A stretch of DNA of 64,000 nt from Nectonema munidae (GCA_030549495.1 JAUIRK010000127.1:275586-339585); one strand, 5' to 3'. Counted from the stretch's first letter, positions 12,231 through 24,240 are shown. Numbers and translations are program-made. The notes: generated from the sequence alone by a model not told the origin.

Positions 12231-13030
12231 TGTATTTGTAGTATGTTTCAGTTATTTAATGAATATGGGATACTAAATCGATTAATCAAAAATTACCACC
12301 CCAATAAAGGCCCCCTCCCCTCCCCTTAAAATTTTTGCTTAGCGCGGGGACTGGTTGAATTGAAATAAAAACATATTATCTAACAAGATAATATTATTAA
12401 AAAATGGTATGTTTTTATATTTCAATGAAGGTAATAATAACCATAAAATAAAAATTTTATGTAAAACTGTAAATTAGTACTAAAAACTTAGATACAAAAA
12501 TCTTTTACTGAAAAACCAAATTAATTAAACTGAAAATGTAAACCTGTTCTTAAAACTCTCTTTTCAATACCCCATAGTAACATTTTTTCTCCAATATTTA
12601 AACTCAAAAATCTTATACTACACAGAAATCTAAAATATTTCACTGGCTTTGACCTAATAGAGAAAAAGTAATTCAACTTAGTACCCCTTTTATTTCCGAA
12701 ATTTTACTCTGATTCTTCAATACATACCTTTAGTTTTCTTGATTTTTTTATCCAAAAATTTGGCCAACTTCCCTATCCCTTTTCCTCTAAATATTTTGAC
12801 TTACAAACTTTGAACCTACTTTTGGGTCATAGCTTTTAAAACAATATTTTTTACGTCCCAAATTAATTAAACTTTAAAAATGGCGATTTTATCAAAATTA
12901 TTGTTATAAGGTCTAATTTTTTATTTAATTTCTTTTAGAAATAATCTTTTCTTAACTTCTAAATTAATAAGTATATACTCACTCGTTATATTTAAATTAA
13001 TAACGTGAAAAATGAAAATAATGAGTCTTT
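12230..13030. other. AT-rich DNA, nothing recognised
   Basis: A C-rich patch at 12300-12325 (CCCCCTCCCCTCCCC) followed by AGCGCGGGGA may be one end of a degraded MITE. Otherwise no structure seen. Confidence 0.4.
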
Positions 13031-13039
13031 AGCCTATGC

Positions 13040-13198
13040 GTCGTTCACAATTGACGTCAACTAAACCAAGGGAGGGGGGGGGGGGGGGGTCGGTAACCAA
13101 AGTTGACATAGTCGATTTTGTTAAGTGATGATATATCTAAAAGTTCAGATGAGGGATTGAAATTTATCAAAAAAAGGTTGACATCAATTGTGAACGAC
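13040..13198. mobile_element. Short hairpin MITE with a 16-G core
   Basis: Two 22-bp arms at 13040-13061 and 13177-13198 are inverted copies with a single mismatch; the left arm begins GTCGTTCACAATTGACG. The 115-bp interior holds a 16-G run at 13074-13089. The flanks show a possible TA duplication (TATGC left, CCCCTA right), as expected for a mariner-type MITE, but the outer boundary is not certain. No coding potential. Confidence 0.65.
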
Positions 13199-13199
13199 C

Positions 13200-13950
13200 C
13201 CCTACCCTCAATGTCTCTATGTACCTTTGCTCCTTGTGTTGCTAGATTAAAGTTTAATTTAAAAGCAAAGCTATCTTAATATGGCAAAATTCCTTTTGAA
13301 TTGGTTGAGAGTTTTTTCTATAAAAATACGATTCTTTATTTTAATCTTTTAAATTTTCTGTTTCAGACTTTATAAGAGGAAAAAACCTCAGTCTATAACT
13401 ATCATGCATTTGATAATGGAATTCTGAGGTTCAGTTTTCGGAGCCCCTAAAATAATAACTGAGTTTGTCTGACAGTCTCCATGTATGTTATAAGTTATAA
13501 CCAATATTTTATGTGTTTAAAAGCATACACTAAATTCCTGAAAAGTTTTCCATGCCCCAGCATAGATTTGATTGTTTCGCAAAAGTATAGATATTTCCAT
13601 TATATCACTGAAGAATGAGATGATATGGAAATCAATTCATTGCTTTGAAAAATACAATAAATATTCTCTTTTAATTTATATTTCATTAGATTTCTTAGGA
13701 AAAATTGCCTTATAGTTAGGTGGGTAGGGTATTTATTATAATTCAATTATTTTGAAATTTGATATAATGAATATATAAGTTTTTTTAATTGACCCATTAA
13801 ATCTAAAAGAGAAAGTAATTGATCTTGATTTAAAGTGATCTAATGGGTCAATAAAAAAATAAAAATTTAAAAAATAATTACTATAAGGTCTAAAAAATTA
13901 TTTTTTTTTGGAATAAACTGGCAGATCGCCCTTAAATAATTTTCTTTATT
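13200..13950. other. Upstream region of HscB
   Basis: AT-rich, no gene recognised. A polypyrimidine tract and acceptor (TTTCTTTATTTTAG) end at 13954, so a 5' UTR intron of the HscB gene may end there. The matching first exon was not identified. Confidence 0.35.
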
Positions 13951-13984
13951 TTAGAATGCCACATATTTATCATAAAGACTCTCT

Positions 13985-14842
13985 ATGTTTCTTCGTGGCA
14001 CATTAATGCTGTATCAACTGTGCAAGCGTATTTGTGGGTTGGGTAGTATAAATCATATCAAAGTGTACACTTCATCGCTACAACTCTTTTTCTCTTGCCC
14101 ATATACTATTTCTTTTCCGTACTGTGCTTTCAAAACCTTTCAAAGATACCTGTGCTATATCAACGAGACAAGTGTCGACAAAGGAAGCAGGTCTTCTCTT
14201 GTCTGCACTTTTTGCCAAGAAGTAAACTTTTTAACGACTTTTCCGGGGTCCTTCTTCTGTACCTCTTGTCAGAAGTTACAAGACTTAACCAAGATGCAAG
14301 TTGACTACTTTACACTTTTCAACTTCCCCCAACCTTCTTTCGAAATCAATGAGGACGAGTTGAGTAACCTCTTCCGCAATCTTTCCTTTGTTTTGCATCC
14401 CGATAAATTCACTCATTTAGAAGATCTTTCCCAGTTAAATATTGCAAACACCATTATTCCTTATATAAACAATGCCTATACCACTTTGAAAGATCCTTTG
14501 AAGCGAAGCAAGTACCTTTACAAACTCAAAACAGGTAGTGAAATTTACGAAAATAACTACAAATTTACCCAAAACCACAAATTTTTATTGTATGTGATGA
14601 GATGTCACGAAAAAATTGAGAGTTATGTTCGACTAGAAAACATTCTCCAAATAAAAAATTTACTAGCTTCAATTTCAAATCTGATCAACAAGAAATATTT
14701 TCATTTGAAAAGCAACTTCAGTGACGAATTCTACGATAAGGTGAGGGAAAATATCTGTGAAATTATTTACTTGCAAAATCTTCACTCAAAGATAAAAGAT
14801 TCATTGGAAGAAGTCATCAAAAATAAAGAGAGTCTTATTTGA
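13985..14842 (+). CDS. HSCB: Iron-sulfur cluster co-chaperone HscB (HSC20/DNAJC20)
   Basis: HscB is the mitochondrial J-protein that delivers the scaffold ISCU to the mtHsp70 chaperone and triggers its ATPase during iron-sulfur cluster transfer. The 285-residue frame starts at ATG 13985, the first in-frame ATG after a stop at 13973. The N-terminus (1-60) is basic and aromatic, fitting a mitochondrial targeting region. Two CxxC pairs follow (CTFC 74-77, CTSC 92-95), the zinc-binding module of metazoan HSC20. The J domain spans about 106-180 with HPD at 138-140 and NNAYTTLKDPLKR in helices III/IV. The C-terminal helical ISCU-binding domain runs about 190-285. It is a little longer than the human protein (235) because of the N-terminus. 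The coding region has no intron. An ATG at 13956, out of frame, would give a short uORF overlapping the start if the acceptor at 13954 is used. Confidence 0.92.
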   Translation: MFLRGTLMLYQLCKRICGLGSINHIKVYTSSLQLFFSCPYTISFPYCAFKTFQRYLCYINETSVDKGSRSSLVCTFCQEVNFLTTFPGSFFCTSCQKLQDLTKMQVDYFTLFNFPQPSFEINEDELSNLFRNLSFVLHPDKFTHLEDLSQLNIANTIIPYINNAYTTLKDPLKRSKYLYKLKTGSEIYENNYKFTQNHKFLLYVMRCHEKIESYVRLENILQIKNLLASISNLINKKYFHLKSNFSDEFYDKVRENICEIIYLQNLHSKIKDSLEEVIKNKESLI

Positions 14843-15678
14843 ACTTTGTGAAATAATTTTATTTTATCTGTCTATTCTTATGCAATTATAACCATTTTCA
14901 TATTTTTGACTTGTATGTGTAAATAACAAGTTATGATGTGTTGTAATTCATTTATGTAACAAGTCACCTTATAAAAGAATTCTCTCATTTTTATATCTTC
15001 ATCATATATATTATTTAAATGACATGTATGCCTTGTCAGTAGGCTTTCCATATTACTTTTATTGTGTTAAGGATGAATGTTTAAAATCTTTTCTTTTAAT
15101 TTACGTTTTATTTGATATAAAATCAATCCGAATTTGAGCTTTAGTTGATCAGAGGCAGTAATGTAGCCTTGAATTTGAAAAATAGCACACAAATTTTCCA
15201 GGGCGCTGAATATTTTTTATAGCACATAACTACAGTTGAACTTTCTTAAGCGGGAACTTGAACAAACAGAAAACTTGAGAATACCGTAACTTTCACATAC
15301 CACCGAATTCCTTCAATGAAAATACATATTTAGAGTATTTTGAAAACCGAAACTTGTGTATTCTGAATACCGAAACAGTTTGAAAAACAGTACAAGCCTT
15401 TTACATGCATAAAAATCTTGCGAAAACCGAAACCTAACTTTGCTATCATATGATGAAAATGTCAGTTGACTTGCTTTGATATGAATTGACTGTTATCATT
15501 GAAAATTGATGCGCAATCAATGTGTGACAGTCAACATATGATGTTAAAATATAGTGATTAGAGATTTCACAAAATTGAAACAATACAAAGAAAAAGAATG
15601 TGTATGATAAAGAAATAGAGATTGCACCGGAAATTGAACACAAATGTGCGTAATTTTAAAGATGCACTACTACATCAT
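14843..15678. other. Downstream of HscB, no gene recognised
   Basis: AT-rich. A minus-strand 65-codon frame at 15446-15643 has no recognisable features. A weak AATAAT at 14851 might serve as polyadenylation signal for HscB. Confidence 0.4.
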
Positions 15679-17290
15679 TTAACCCTATTATTGACGGCCT
15701 ATTTTCATTTCCTCAGTGACGGTTTTTTTAATGATTGCAAATTTTTACAAAATTTCGCGTAAACTTACTAAATGATTGATTACGAATCTGATCGTTACAT
15801 TTATTTATTTTTAAAAATCAATCAAACTTGTCAAAAATTGATTGATATTTGACAGCTCAACTAAAAAAAGAAACTTTTAGTTTAAATGGATATACAAAAA
15901 TTTTTACACATATATGCCCATTTTCAAGTGTGCTGAACACGATGGTCACGTTTATTTTTTTTAAAAAATAACCAAACCTGTCAAAAAATTGATTGATATA
16001 TGACAGCTCAACTAAAAAAAGAAACCTTTAGTTTGATGGTTATACAAAGTTTTTTTACACATATATACCAATTTTCAAGTGTGCTGAACACGATGGTCAC
16101 GTTTATTTTTTTTTAAAAAATAACTAAACCTGTCAAAAAATTGATTGATATATGACAGCTCAACTAAAAAAAGAAACCTTTAGTTTGATGGTTATACAAA
16201 GTTTTTTTACACATATATACCAATTTTCAAGTGTGCTGAACACGATGGTCACGTTTATTTTATCAAACTTATCAAAAATTGATTGATATATGACAGCTCA
16301 ACTAAAGAAAGAAACTTTTACTTTATGGGTATTCAAAGTTTTTTACACATATTTACCCATTTTAAAGTGTGCTGAACACGATGGTCACGTTTATTTTTTT
16401 TTAAAAATCACCAAATCTGCCAAAAAATTGGATGATATATGACAGCTCAACTGAAAAAAGATAATTTTAGATTTAGTGCTTATACAAAACTTTTTTACAC
16501 ATATATATACTCATTTTCTTGTATGCTGAATACGATGGTTACATTTATTTTTTTTAAAAATCAATCAAACTTGTCAAAAATTGATTGATATATGACAGCT
16601 CAACTTAAAAAAGAACCTTTTAGTTTAAATCAGTGGTTCCCAACCGGGGGTCCATGAACTCCTAGGGGTCCATGGAAGAATTTCAAGGGGTCCATGGAAA
16701 TTCTACTTCAAACTACTTATGCTTAATCTCCTTTAATATACTTCTATTTTCCAAATCAATATAAATATATATATATTCAGAGCTTTTTTAAATAAATATT
16801 TTCTTCCCTTTTTTAAAGTTTCATATTTTGAATCTTTATGTATGCTTTTTATTAGTTACAATATTTTTGAAAAATTTATATTTTAATTGGAAAAAAATTT
16901 TATTCACATTTTATGTCAGGCTTTACGATTTCTCTGATTTCATATGAATAAGCATACGATTTAATAAGATGACTACAATCATTTTTTGCATAAAAATCTT
17001 TGATTAAATTTGTTTGCTCAAACTATTCAGTTGTAGGGGTCCAGAGGTAAAAAAAAGTGACTGAAAAAGGGGGAACGCGATAAAAAAGGTTGGGAACCAC
17101 TGGTTTAAATAGTTATACAAAGTTTTCTATTTATATACACCTGTTTTCATGTATGCTGAATACAATGGTCACCTTTATTTAAAAAAAAATAAATCAAACC
17201 TTGTCAAAAAATTGATTGACATATGACAGCCCAACTGAAAAAATCAACTCTTTATTTAAGTAGTTATAAAAAGTTTTTTTTTAACATTTT
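15679..17290 (+). repeat. 150-bp tandem array headed by a TTAA terminus
   Basis: A TTAA at 15679 is followed by CCCTATTATTGACGG, resembling the terminus of the element at 48134. From about 15790 a unit of about 150 bp is repeated roughly seven times. Each unit carries AAACCTGTCAAAAAATTG, TATGACAGCTCAACT and TGCTGAACACGATGGTCACG; the last motif falls at about 15931, 16082, 16234 and 16370. The array is split by the hAT MITE at 16631-17102 and ends near 17290. No right terminus was found, so this is a truncated or rearranged copy. Confidence 0.75.
16631..17102. mobile_element. Non-autonomous hAT element with perfect 8-bp duplication
   Basis: The 472-bp element begins CAGTGGTTCCCAACC and ends with the exact inverse GGTTGGGAACCACTG. 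It is flanked on both sides by the same 8 bp, GTTTAAAT (16623-16630 and 17103-17110), the target duplication expected of hAT transposition. It contains GGGGTCCATGG repeats inside the left end and no coding frame. It interrupts a unit of the 150-bp array, so it inserted after the array formed. Confidence 0.93.
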
Positions 17291-17299
17291 TGATTAATT

Positions 17300-17810
17300 T
17301 GGGACTTTTTTAAAATCGTGGTATGTTTGCAGTCAAATATATTGTACTGATTTTTGAACGATTTGTTTTCATGATATTCTCCAAAGACTATATTCAAATT
17401 TTTAGTTTCACAAGTGAATTTATTTCTCTTTGAAGTTTAGATTTTATTTGGAATCTATAATAAAACAAATTTTTTCAGTATCAAAATTTGCAATGAGGCA
17501 CGAATATCAATTTTGATACTCATCATTATACTATAAAATTGATTATTATTTATGTTCAAAAATTATTTTTTTCATTTTTAGACTATAGAATGAAAATTAG
17601 GCTGTGAATTATATTTTAACTGGAGTTTGCATGATTACATCATGTTTTTTAAATATTATGAATAATTTTTCGAATTTTTCCAAACTTTGAATATTCCATT
17701 TATATGTGAATACAGATATGCAAAATTTGATAAATTTCTATTTCGGAGGAATGAAGTTCTAACTTCTCAAACTTTCTTACATTTGTATATATAAAGTAAG
17801 CTCCGTCTTC
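17300..17810. other. AT-rich DNA, nothing recognised
   Basis: No family seen. Confidence 0.4.
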
Positions 17811-17814
17811 TTCA

Positions 17815-18195
17815 GAAAATGCCATCCAAGTTTTGCCAAGGTAACGATGTATATATTGAGAAACATTATATAGAACTTATACACTTATAAGAGCCATCAT
17901 CACTGCATATTTATCTTTGAGAGGTCGAAATTTAACCATTGACCGTTTGTATACCTCTATAGAGCTAGCTGATTCGCTGTATAAAAAAGGATTAACTATA
18001 GTCGGTACAATAGACACAAGAGGAAAAGGTATCCGAAAAGTATAAAAAGTTTAGATAATAGAGATGAATTTTCTTATAAGTTTTGCTGGGATATAGATAG
18101 AGAATTTGTATCAATTCATATGTAGTATTTTCTAAATCAAAAGATGTATTAGTTTTGACTTCCTCACCCTTTTTCTGCACGGCTCATGATCCCTT
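17815..18195 (+). pseudogene. piggyBac transposase fragment
   Basis: On the plus strand a short open segment at 17915-18040 reads RGRNLTIDRLYTSIELAD, then YKKGLTIVGTIDTRGKGI. This matches the part of piggyBac transposase around the second catalytic aspartate (GRNVTxDNFFTS...LxxKxxTxVGTIR). After a frame change, KSKDVLVLTSSP near 18135 corresponds to the VLLLST block. The conserved D-N/D-F is D-R-L here. Only about 120 residues remain, with stops on both sides. It is more diverged than, and not collinear with, the intact piggyBac gene at 62-64 kb. Confidence 0.72.
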
Positions 18196-18199
18196 ATTA

Positions 18200-20160
18200 G
18201 ATATAAAAAACATCGCCTCTAAATCTAAATAATGTAACATGATTTTTTTTTCTTTCTTGAAGTTTAAAATCGAGATTTTGGCAACTTCGAAAATTAGAAG
18301 TTGTAAATGTCATTTTTTGGTATTTAAAAAATCACAATTTATTAAAGAATTTGATAAGTTTTAAATTTGTCAAAAGTTCACGTACATAAATTAAACTTAC
18401 ATATATTTGAATAAACTTTTTTTAGCTCTTGAATCAGTATGCTATACCCGATAATAACACATCACAGTAAGAAATAGATGAACGCAAGCTGCAAACTATT
18501 GCATGATGAAGTGGTTTTAGCGATGAGACGATTTCTTGATAGCAATTCTATCAATTGGAAGGACTTTTTCCCAAATTTAATGATTTCAGATTTTTTGGAT
18601 TAAGGGAAAGAAGTTTTTTTTATACATTTATATCATTACTATCGTTAATTGAATTACATAAAAATTTCCCATGCTGCTTATGGAAAATTAGGGATTCTAT
18701 TCTCTTTCACAGATATGTAACTTTTAATTTGCAAAATTTGTGTAGCTTGAGAAAAATACTTAAAGATACATTTTTCAAACTAAAGTTTTGCAAGCCTAAA
18801 AGAAATTAGATTTAAATAAAATATATATAATAACGCAATAGAAATAATATGGAGAAGAAAGCAAAATCTGTATATTTCATATAGGATGAATTTTAGTAAA
18901 ATTATTACAAAATAAGCACTGCCAATAAGATCTCTGTAAGCTTTAATTTTACAATTATTTTTTCTTTATTCGCATCTTGACATAAAAAAGTTTCATTTGT
19001 TAGGAATAATTTTACTTCTATTTATGTGGCATAGATTTGGCTTTGACTAAAAGGGTATACATAATACATAAAAATTTTGAGATTTTAGTTCTTTGAACTT
19101 TACTAGTTTTATTTGAAAGCTCTATTTCTTACAGCTGTATATATCTTAAATTGAGAAAAACTTATCTTGTAAGAAAAGTGTTTTCAAACGAAAATAAACT
19201 AATATTAAAAATAGTATTAAATTTTTCAAATCATAATATTTCACTTGATAAAATGTTAAATAATTATATTTTAATATGTAACTTTTTTATGGTACTTATA
19301 TCCAGAAATTTTACACCATATATTGTGTCCGTAAGATCTTAATTTGTGCTCTTACTATTACAGAGGATGAAAAGCACTATAGATATACTGGACTTGAATC
19401 AATTCTCTATCGTGATAGGTTTATGTAACCAGTTATTCAAGATTATTTTTCCCTTGCATCCAATAATAACGATGCAATAAAAAAGGCCAAGGAAGAGTAA
19501 AATTAATATATAAAAGTAAAAAATTTGAAGAAATATAGAGAAATCAAGCATAATTTTATTAAAATTTAAGAGTTAGAAAAGCTTTGACATTAAATACCGC
19601 CTGTTATTTGTTTCTCACATCCATACAAAATTTCTTTGTGTTGCTAAAGTGTAATAGAAAGATGTTAGTCGTGATTTAAAATAAATCATTCTAAAATTTA
19701 CTTCTTTATGTATTCTTGCGTTAAAGGTGAAAAACGCACAATGTGTGTCTCGATGTAATTAAGGTCACCTACGTTTGGGGTCATCAAGTATTCGCTTCCT
19801 CTTACATCATGTTCAGCTCCAAGTCTAAAATCATAACTTTAAATTTACATAAGGAATTATCGATACACAAGCCAACATAAAAATTTTTTTTCGAAGTTGT
19901 CAGAATTTTTTTAACAAATAATTTTTATTCTATATTTATTTATTTTAAAAATAAAGTTTATTATATTCAATTCGCTCTAGTTTCAGAGCAATTGTCATTT
20001 TTGTAGAACCATATCAAATTTTTGTTGGTAAAATTTCATATTTCTTATAAATAATATTTCTTAAAAAAAATCAGTCTTAAATATTGGTATTTTTTCTTTT
20101 CTGCTATAATTTTGATAAACTAAAAAGTTTTTTATTTTAGAATATATAAATTTTGAAAGA
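18200..20160. other. AT-rich DNA, no gene recognised
   Basis: Scattered short frames with low-complexity composition. One patch at about 19364-19500 on the plus strand follows an acceptor-like CTATTACAG and reads like protein (EDEKHYRYTGLESILYRDR), but I cannot name it. Confidence 0.35.
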
Positions 20161-20165
20161 TGTGA

Positions 20166-21831
20166 AGGAAATGTAAAAATTCTCCTGATATTTTTTGTTA
20201 TATTTGTGGACGTTACACCTTGCCTAATCAAAGAAAAAATATATCATTTTTCGTAAAAAGAGTATATTTTGCATACTTTGGAGTTAAACTTGGGGATCAA
20301 GATAAATATTGGGCACCGCATAAAACATGCAAGTCTTGTGTTGAACAATTGAGACAATGGAGTAAGAGAAAGAAAGAAAAATTAAATTTTGGTATTCCAA
20401 TGATATGGAGGGAACCAAAAAATCATCATAATGATTGTTATTTTTGTTGCATCGACATCAAAGGGTTGAATAAATTTAAAAAAAAGGATTTGTTTATTCC
20501 AACTTAGAGTCTGCTAGACAACCCATTCCTCATGGTATTGAAATACCAATTCCAAAAGTTCCTGAAAACTTTAATTTGCATGATGAAGTAGAAGTGGAAG
20601 AAGAAACTTCAAGTGAAGAAAGTACTAGCGAAAATGATTTTGAAGATGAATGTAAAAATCAAAATAAGTTTAATCAATAAGAACTGAGTGATCTAATTAG
20701 AGATCTCAATCTAAGTAAAGAAAAGTCAGAAGTTAAAAGAAAAGCTTAAAAGAAAAGAATTGTTTAACAAAAAGCACGAAAATAACTTTTTACTGAACAA
20801 GAGAGAACTCACTGATAAAGTTTTTTACAGAGAATGAAAAACTAGTTTACTGTAACGATGTCAAAGATCTTCTACTTGCACTCAATACCACATACATACC
20901 TGAAGAATGGAGACTTTTCATTGATGGTTCTCTCAAAAGTTTGAAATGTGTTTTACTACATAACTTAAATAAATTTCCTTCAATTCCACTGGGTTACTCA
21001 ACAACATTGAAAGAAAATTATGAGAATGTACAGCTTTTTTTAAATTGCATCAATTACAATCAACATAACTGGTACTTATGTGTTGACTTCAAAATTATAA
21101 ATTTTTTTTTGGGACAGCAATCTGGCTTCACGAAATTTCCTTGCTTTTACTGTCTTTGGGATAGTAGAGATAAGAAAAATCACTGGATACAAAAAGAATG
21201 GCCTCTTCGAGAACACTCAATTATGGGAAACAAAAACATAATAAGAAAGCCTCTCGTTGAAAAAGAAAAGATTCTACTGCCTCCTCTCCACATTAAGTTG
21301 GGTTTAATGAAGCAGTTTGTGAGATCATTGGATAAAGAAGGAGAATGTTTTAAGTACATAGTTAACTCAAACCCCCGTGTTAGCATAGAAAAGTTGTTGG
21401 CAGGAGTTTTTGATGGACCGCAAATAAGAAAGTTAGTAAAAGATGATGCATTTGTGAGATCTATGAACAAAGTTGAAGTGAATGCATGGCAAAGCTATGT
21501 TGAAGTTATCAACAACTTTCTAGGAAACAAAAAAGCTGAAAATTATTCAGAGATTGTGGAAAAAATGTTAATAAGTTTCAGAAAGCTTGGTGCGAATATG
21601 AGTGTTAAAATGCACTATTTACATAGTCACTTGGATAAATTTCCTGAAAATTTTGGACAAATGGGCGAAGAACAAGGTGAGAGGTTTCATCAGGAAATGA
21701 AGATAATGGAAGAAAGGTATCAAGGTAGGTGGGACAAAAACATGATGGCGGACTATTGTTGGGGTTTACAGCGCGAAGAATCAAAAGAATTTCACAGAAA
21801 AAAAAGAAAATTGAAATGTTTTTTTAAATAA
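20166..21831 (+). pseudogene. Repeated zinc-binding, transposase-like protein (PCFxCLWDSR family), decayed
   Basis: This belongs to a multi-copy family I recognise from many arthropod and cnidarian genomes, usually annotated only as uncharacterised. The N-terminal part (20166-20507) has a cysteine module: FCYICG, then YFAYFGVKLGDQDKYWAPH with CKSC, then WREPKNH and DCYFC. A frameshifted acidic linker follows (20510-20700). The C-terminal part (about 20905-21831) runs FIDGSLKSLKCVLLHN, then a CVDFKI strand, FTKFPCFYCLWDSR, LLPPLHIKLGLMKQF, and LHSHLDKFPENFG with EEQGERFHQE. The spaced D (FID), D (VDFK) and E (EEQGE) would suit an RNase H-fold DDE enzyme; that is my inference. Several frameshifts make it a pseudogene, but the last 296 codons are open. 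A second, N-terminal copy lies at 30.2-30.5 kb. Confidence 0.75.
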
Positions 21832-22600
21832 AAAATATAATGTGTAAATGAATGTTTACCTACAGCAAAAACTTTAGAACTTTTAAAGTAGAGCCATTGA
21901 TGATAAAAGAGTTACTTTTTTATAATCAGAAGAACAAATATGTTTTAATTATGCAAAAAAAACCTTGGCAAAAAATTTTGTTGCCTTGTGAATCAAAGGT
22001 GTTTCATTAATGGCTTGTCCTGTGCGAATTGTACCAACTCTACTCAAAGAAACGAAACCTAAGCTTAAATACACCCAGGCCCGTAGGACTTTTCAATTGG
22101 GAGAGCTGGAAAAAATTTTTGGGGGGGGGGGGGGGGGTAAATATTTTCACAAAAAATTTTTGGTACTTATGGGTTATCTCTCCCCCAGAAAAGATAAACA
22201 TAGAAAAGATTGCACAAGTGATTTATGCGATTGAGAGAGAGGCACACTTGTTAAGAGTGCTGCATAATAGCTGCTTTCCAATATCTACGATATTGTATAG
22301 AGGAATATAATATTAGCTTCAAAACAGATGTGTGTCAGCATAAAATATAGTGTTAGTTGACTGCTGAAAACCGATGTCTAATGTTGTGGTTTCGTTTATC
22401 GAAATGAAATGGTGAATGAGAACGCATCCAAAAAAAATTTTGTGGGGTTGCTGTTGAAAAAATGAAATATATTAGGTTGGGGGGGGAGGTGGGGCTTAGA
22501 AGCCTGCGTGGGGCGAGCCAATCGTGCCGGTTTGCGGCACCCACGCATAAATTGCGGGTGCTGGTCATTTGTTTTAACTTCAATATTAGTACTGCGGGTT
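21832..22600. other. Spacer with a 17-G run
   Basis: A 17-G run lies at 22121-22137 in the midst of AT-rich DNA. The frames crossing it encode poly-glycine and look spurious. No element ends identified. Confidence 0.4.
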
Positions 22601-23300
22601 AATACGCGTTTACTTGTAAAATTGTAGGTATTTGCGAATTAATTCTTAAGAAATAGTATAATTTATAAGATAGTTTCATTCATAGCTCATATCCGATTAT
22701 ATAAAGTCTAACATCAGTAAGTGCTCCATTTGTTTCTTGCACTTTTTATTGAACATTATATTGAAGAAATGTTCCTACTCTTTCTGTTGTTGCGAGCAAT
22801 GTTTTATGCATTTTGGAAACAAGTGTTGATAAGGAGCGTAACTTCAGTCTTGCTCACCATTTTATTTCTGCAAAAACGGCTTTAAAAAGCCAAACGTCAT
22901 TGATATTCTATTTTAAAACAGCGCTATAAATAACCAAATTTTGTTTTAAATTTAACATCGTAAAAATTCATTGTATAAAAACAGTAGCATTTAAATTATA
23001 TTTTTTATTTATCAAAATGAAATACTTATGCGCTAAGTTGGGCTTTTGGAGGTTTAATTTTGAAAATGCAGGCTTAAATGTGACATTGCCGGTTGGGTGC
23101 AGGTTTTAAAATATTAAGTGGGGAAGGTTGAGGGTTTTTTGCGGGTACGGAGACGTGCAAAGTGATAAAATGCAGAAAGGCTGGCGGGTGTGGGCAAATT
23201 TTTATGAACCGCGCCCGGCTTTAGTGATGAGTCCCCTACGGGGGCGAGAGATAGTTATAGGTGGTGCGAGAGAGCTACACTTTTTGTTAAAAATGCCACC
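22470..23300. other. GC-richer island of unknown origin
   Basis: Two G-rich patches (22480-22560 and 23090-23260) flank AT-rich DNA. They contain GGCGAGCC, TGCGGCACCCACGC and CGCGCCCGGC. No terminal inverted repeat could be matched and no protein family was seen. It may be a degraded transposon with GC-rich ends. Confidence 0.3.
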
Positions 23301-24240
23301 ACCCTTTGATTTTGTTAATTTCATGAGGTTATTTTTTGTATGTTTATAGAGGTACATATATGTTTTAAGAGATGTATCTATTCACCACTCTATTTTCCCA
23401 GAATTTAGAAATTAAATTAAATTATATAAATTAATTTAGGATTTTTCAATTCATTATGTTTTTTCTCGAACGTGGTGCCCGCATCTGCTTTGGGAGGAGA
23501 GGATATGGGTTTAACAATTGTATTTTGAAAAAAACTTTCTTTATATTAGAGTAGAAGTTGTTCAATGTTGTTTATTCTTTGAGTTTTTTTTATTTTAGAT
23601 TTTATTTTTCTCTCCAGCAAACTTTGAATAAAAATAATTTAAATGCAAATTCTTAATTTCTTTTATAAGGAATAAAAATGAATTCAAAATATAAATTCTT
23701 GAATATCGAGAGTAATAGAGATTTTTTTTAAATAAATTTTTCCAAATATAAATGTGATTTATTCAAATATAAATGTGATTTATTCAAATACAAATATCAT
23801 CACTTAATTTTTTCACATCCTATTATGTTTAGTACTAAGAAGATACTTTCACTAAGAAACTTAGAAATTTTTGCGGGCCTATTTTTTTATGACATGATAA
23901 TCTTTGTGTGATGTCTACCAATACGCTTTCACTAATTTTGATAAAAAGTGTGTCAAAAATAAGTCAAAATGCTTTTTAAAGACACAAAAAAAGCTTACAA
24001 GTGAGTTAGTTCGTGAGCAATTATAAATCCGTTAATTGAAGGATCGTTTAAGAAATAAACGTATGCATACGACTTTCTGCGATCACACACGGTTTCGTGA
24101 TAAGTTTTACCTAAAATAGAGAATATGATAAAACATTCTAAGATTTAACATTCTCATATATGTAGGATCTAGCTTGTATTCGTATCTTAAAAAATAACAG
24201 TATTAATGGGAAAGTCTAAGATTCTATTATGCACTACTCT
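23300..24240. other. AT-rich DNA, nothing recognised
   Basis: A 21-bp direct duplication (ATTCAAATATAAATGTGATT) occurs in tandem at about 23740-23780. No gene seen. Confidence 0.4.

Noticed and set aside
18555-18809. 84-codon plus-strand frame after the piggyBac fossil
   Set aside because: It has an F/K/L-rich sequence without piggyBac or other family blocks.
22010-22310. Two overlapping frames crossing a 17-G run
   Set aside because: Poly-glycine arises from the homopolymer, and the remainder has no domain; the starts are arbitrary.
23220-23260. Hammerhead-ribozyme-like string (GTGATGAGTCCCC-TAC-GGGGGCGAGA)
   Set aside because: It resembles the CUGAUGA-stem II-CGAAA core, but two invariant core positions differ (C3 is G, and the GAAA segment is GAGA). 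No matching stems I and III or NUH cleavage site were found.
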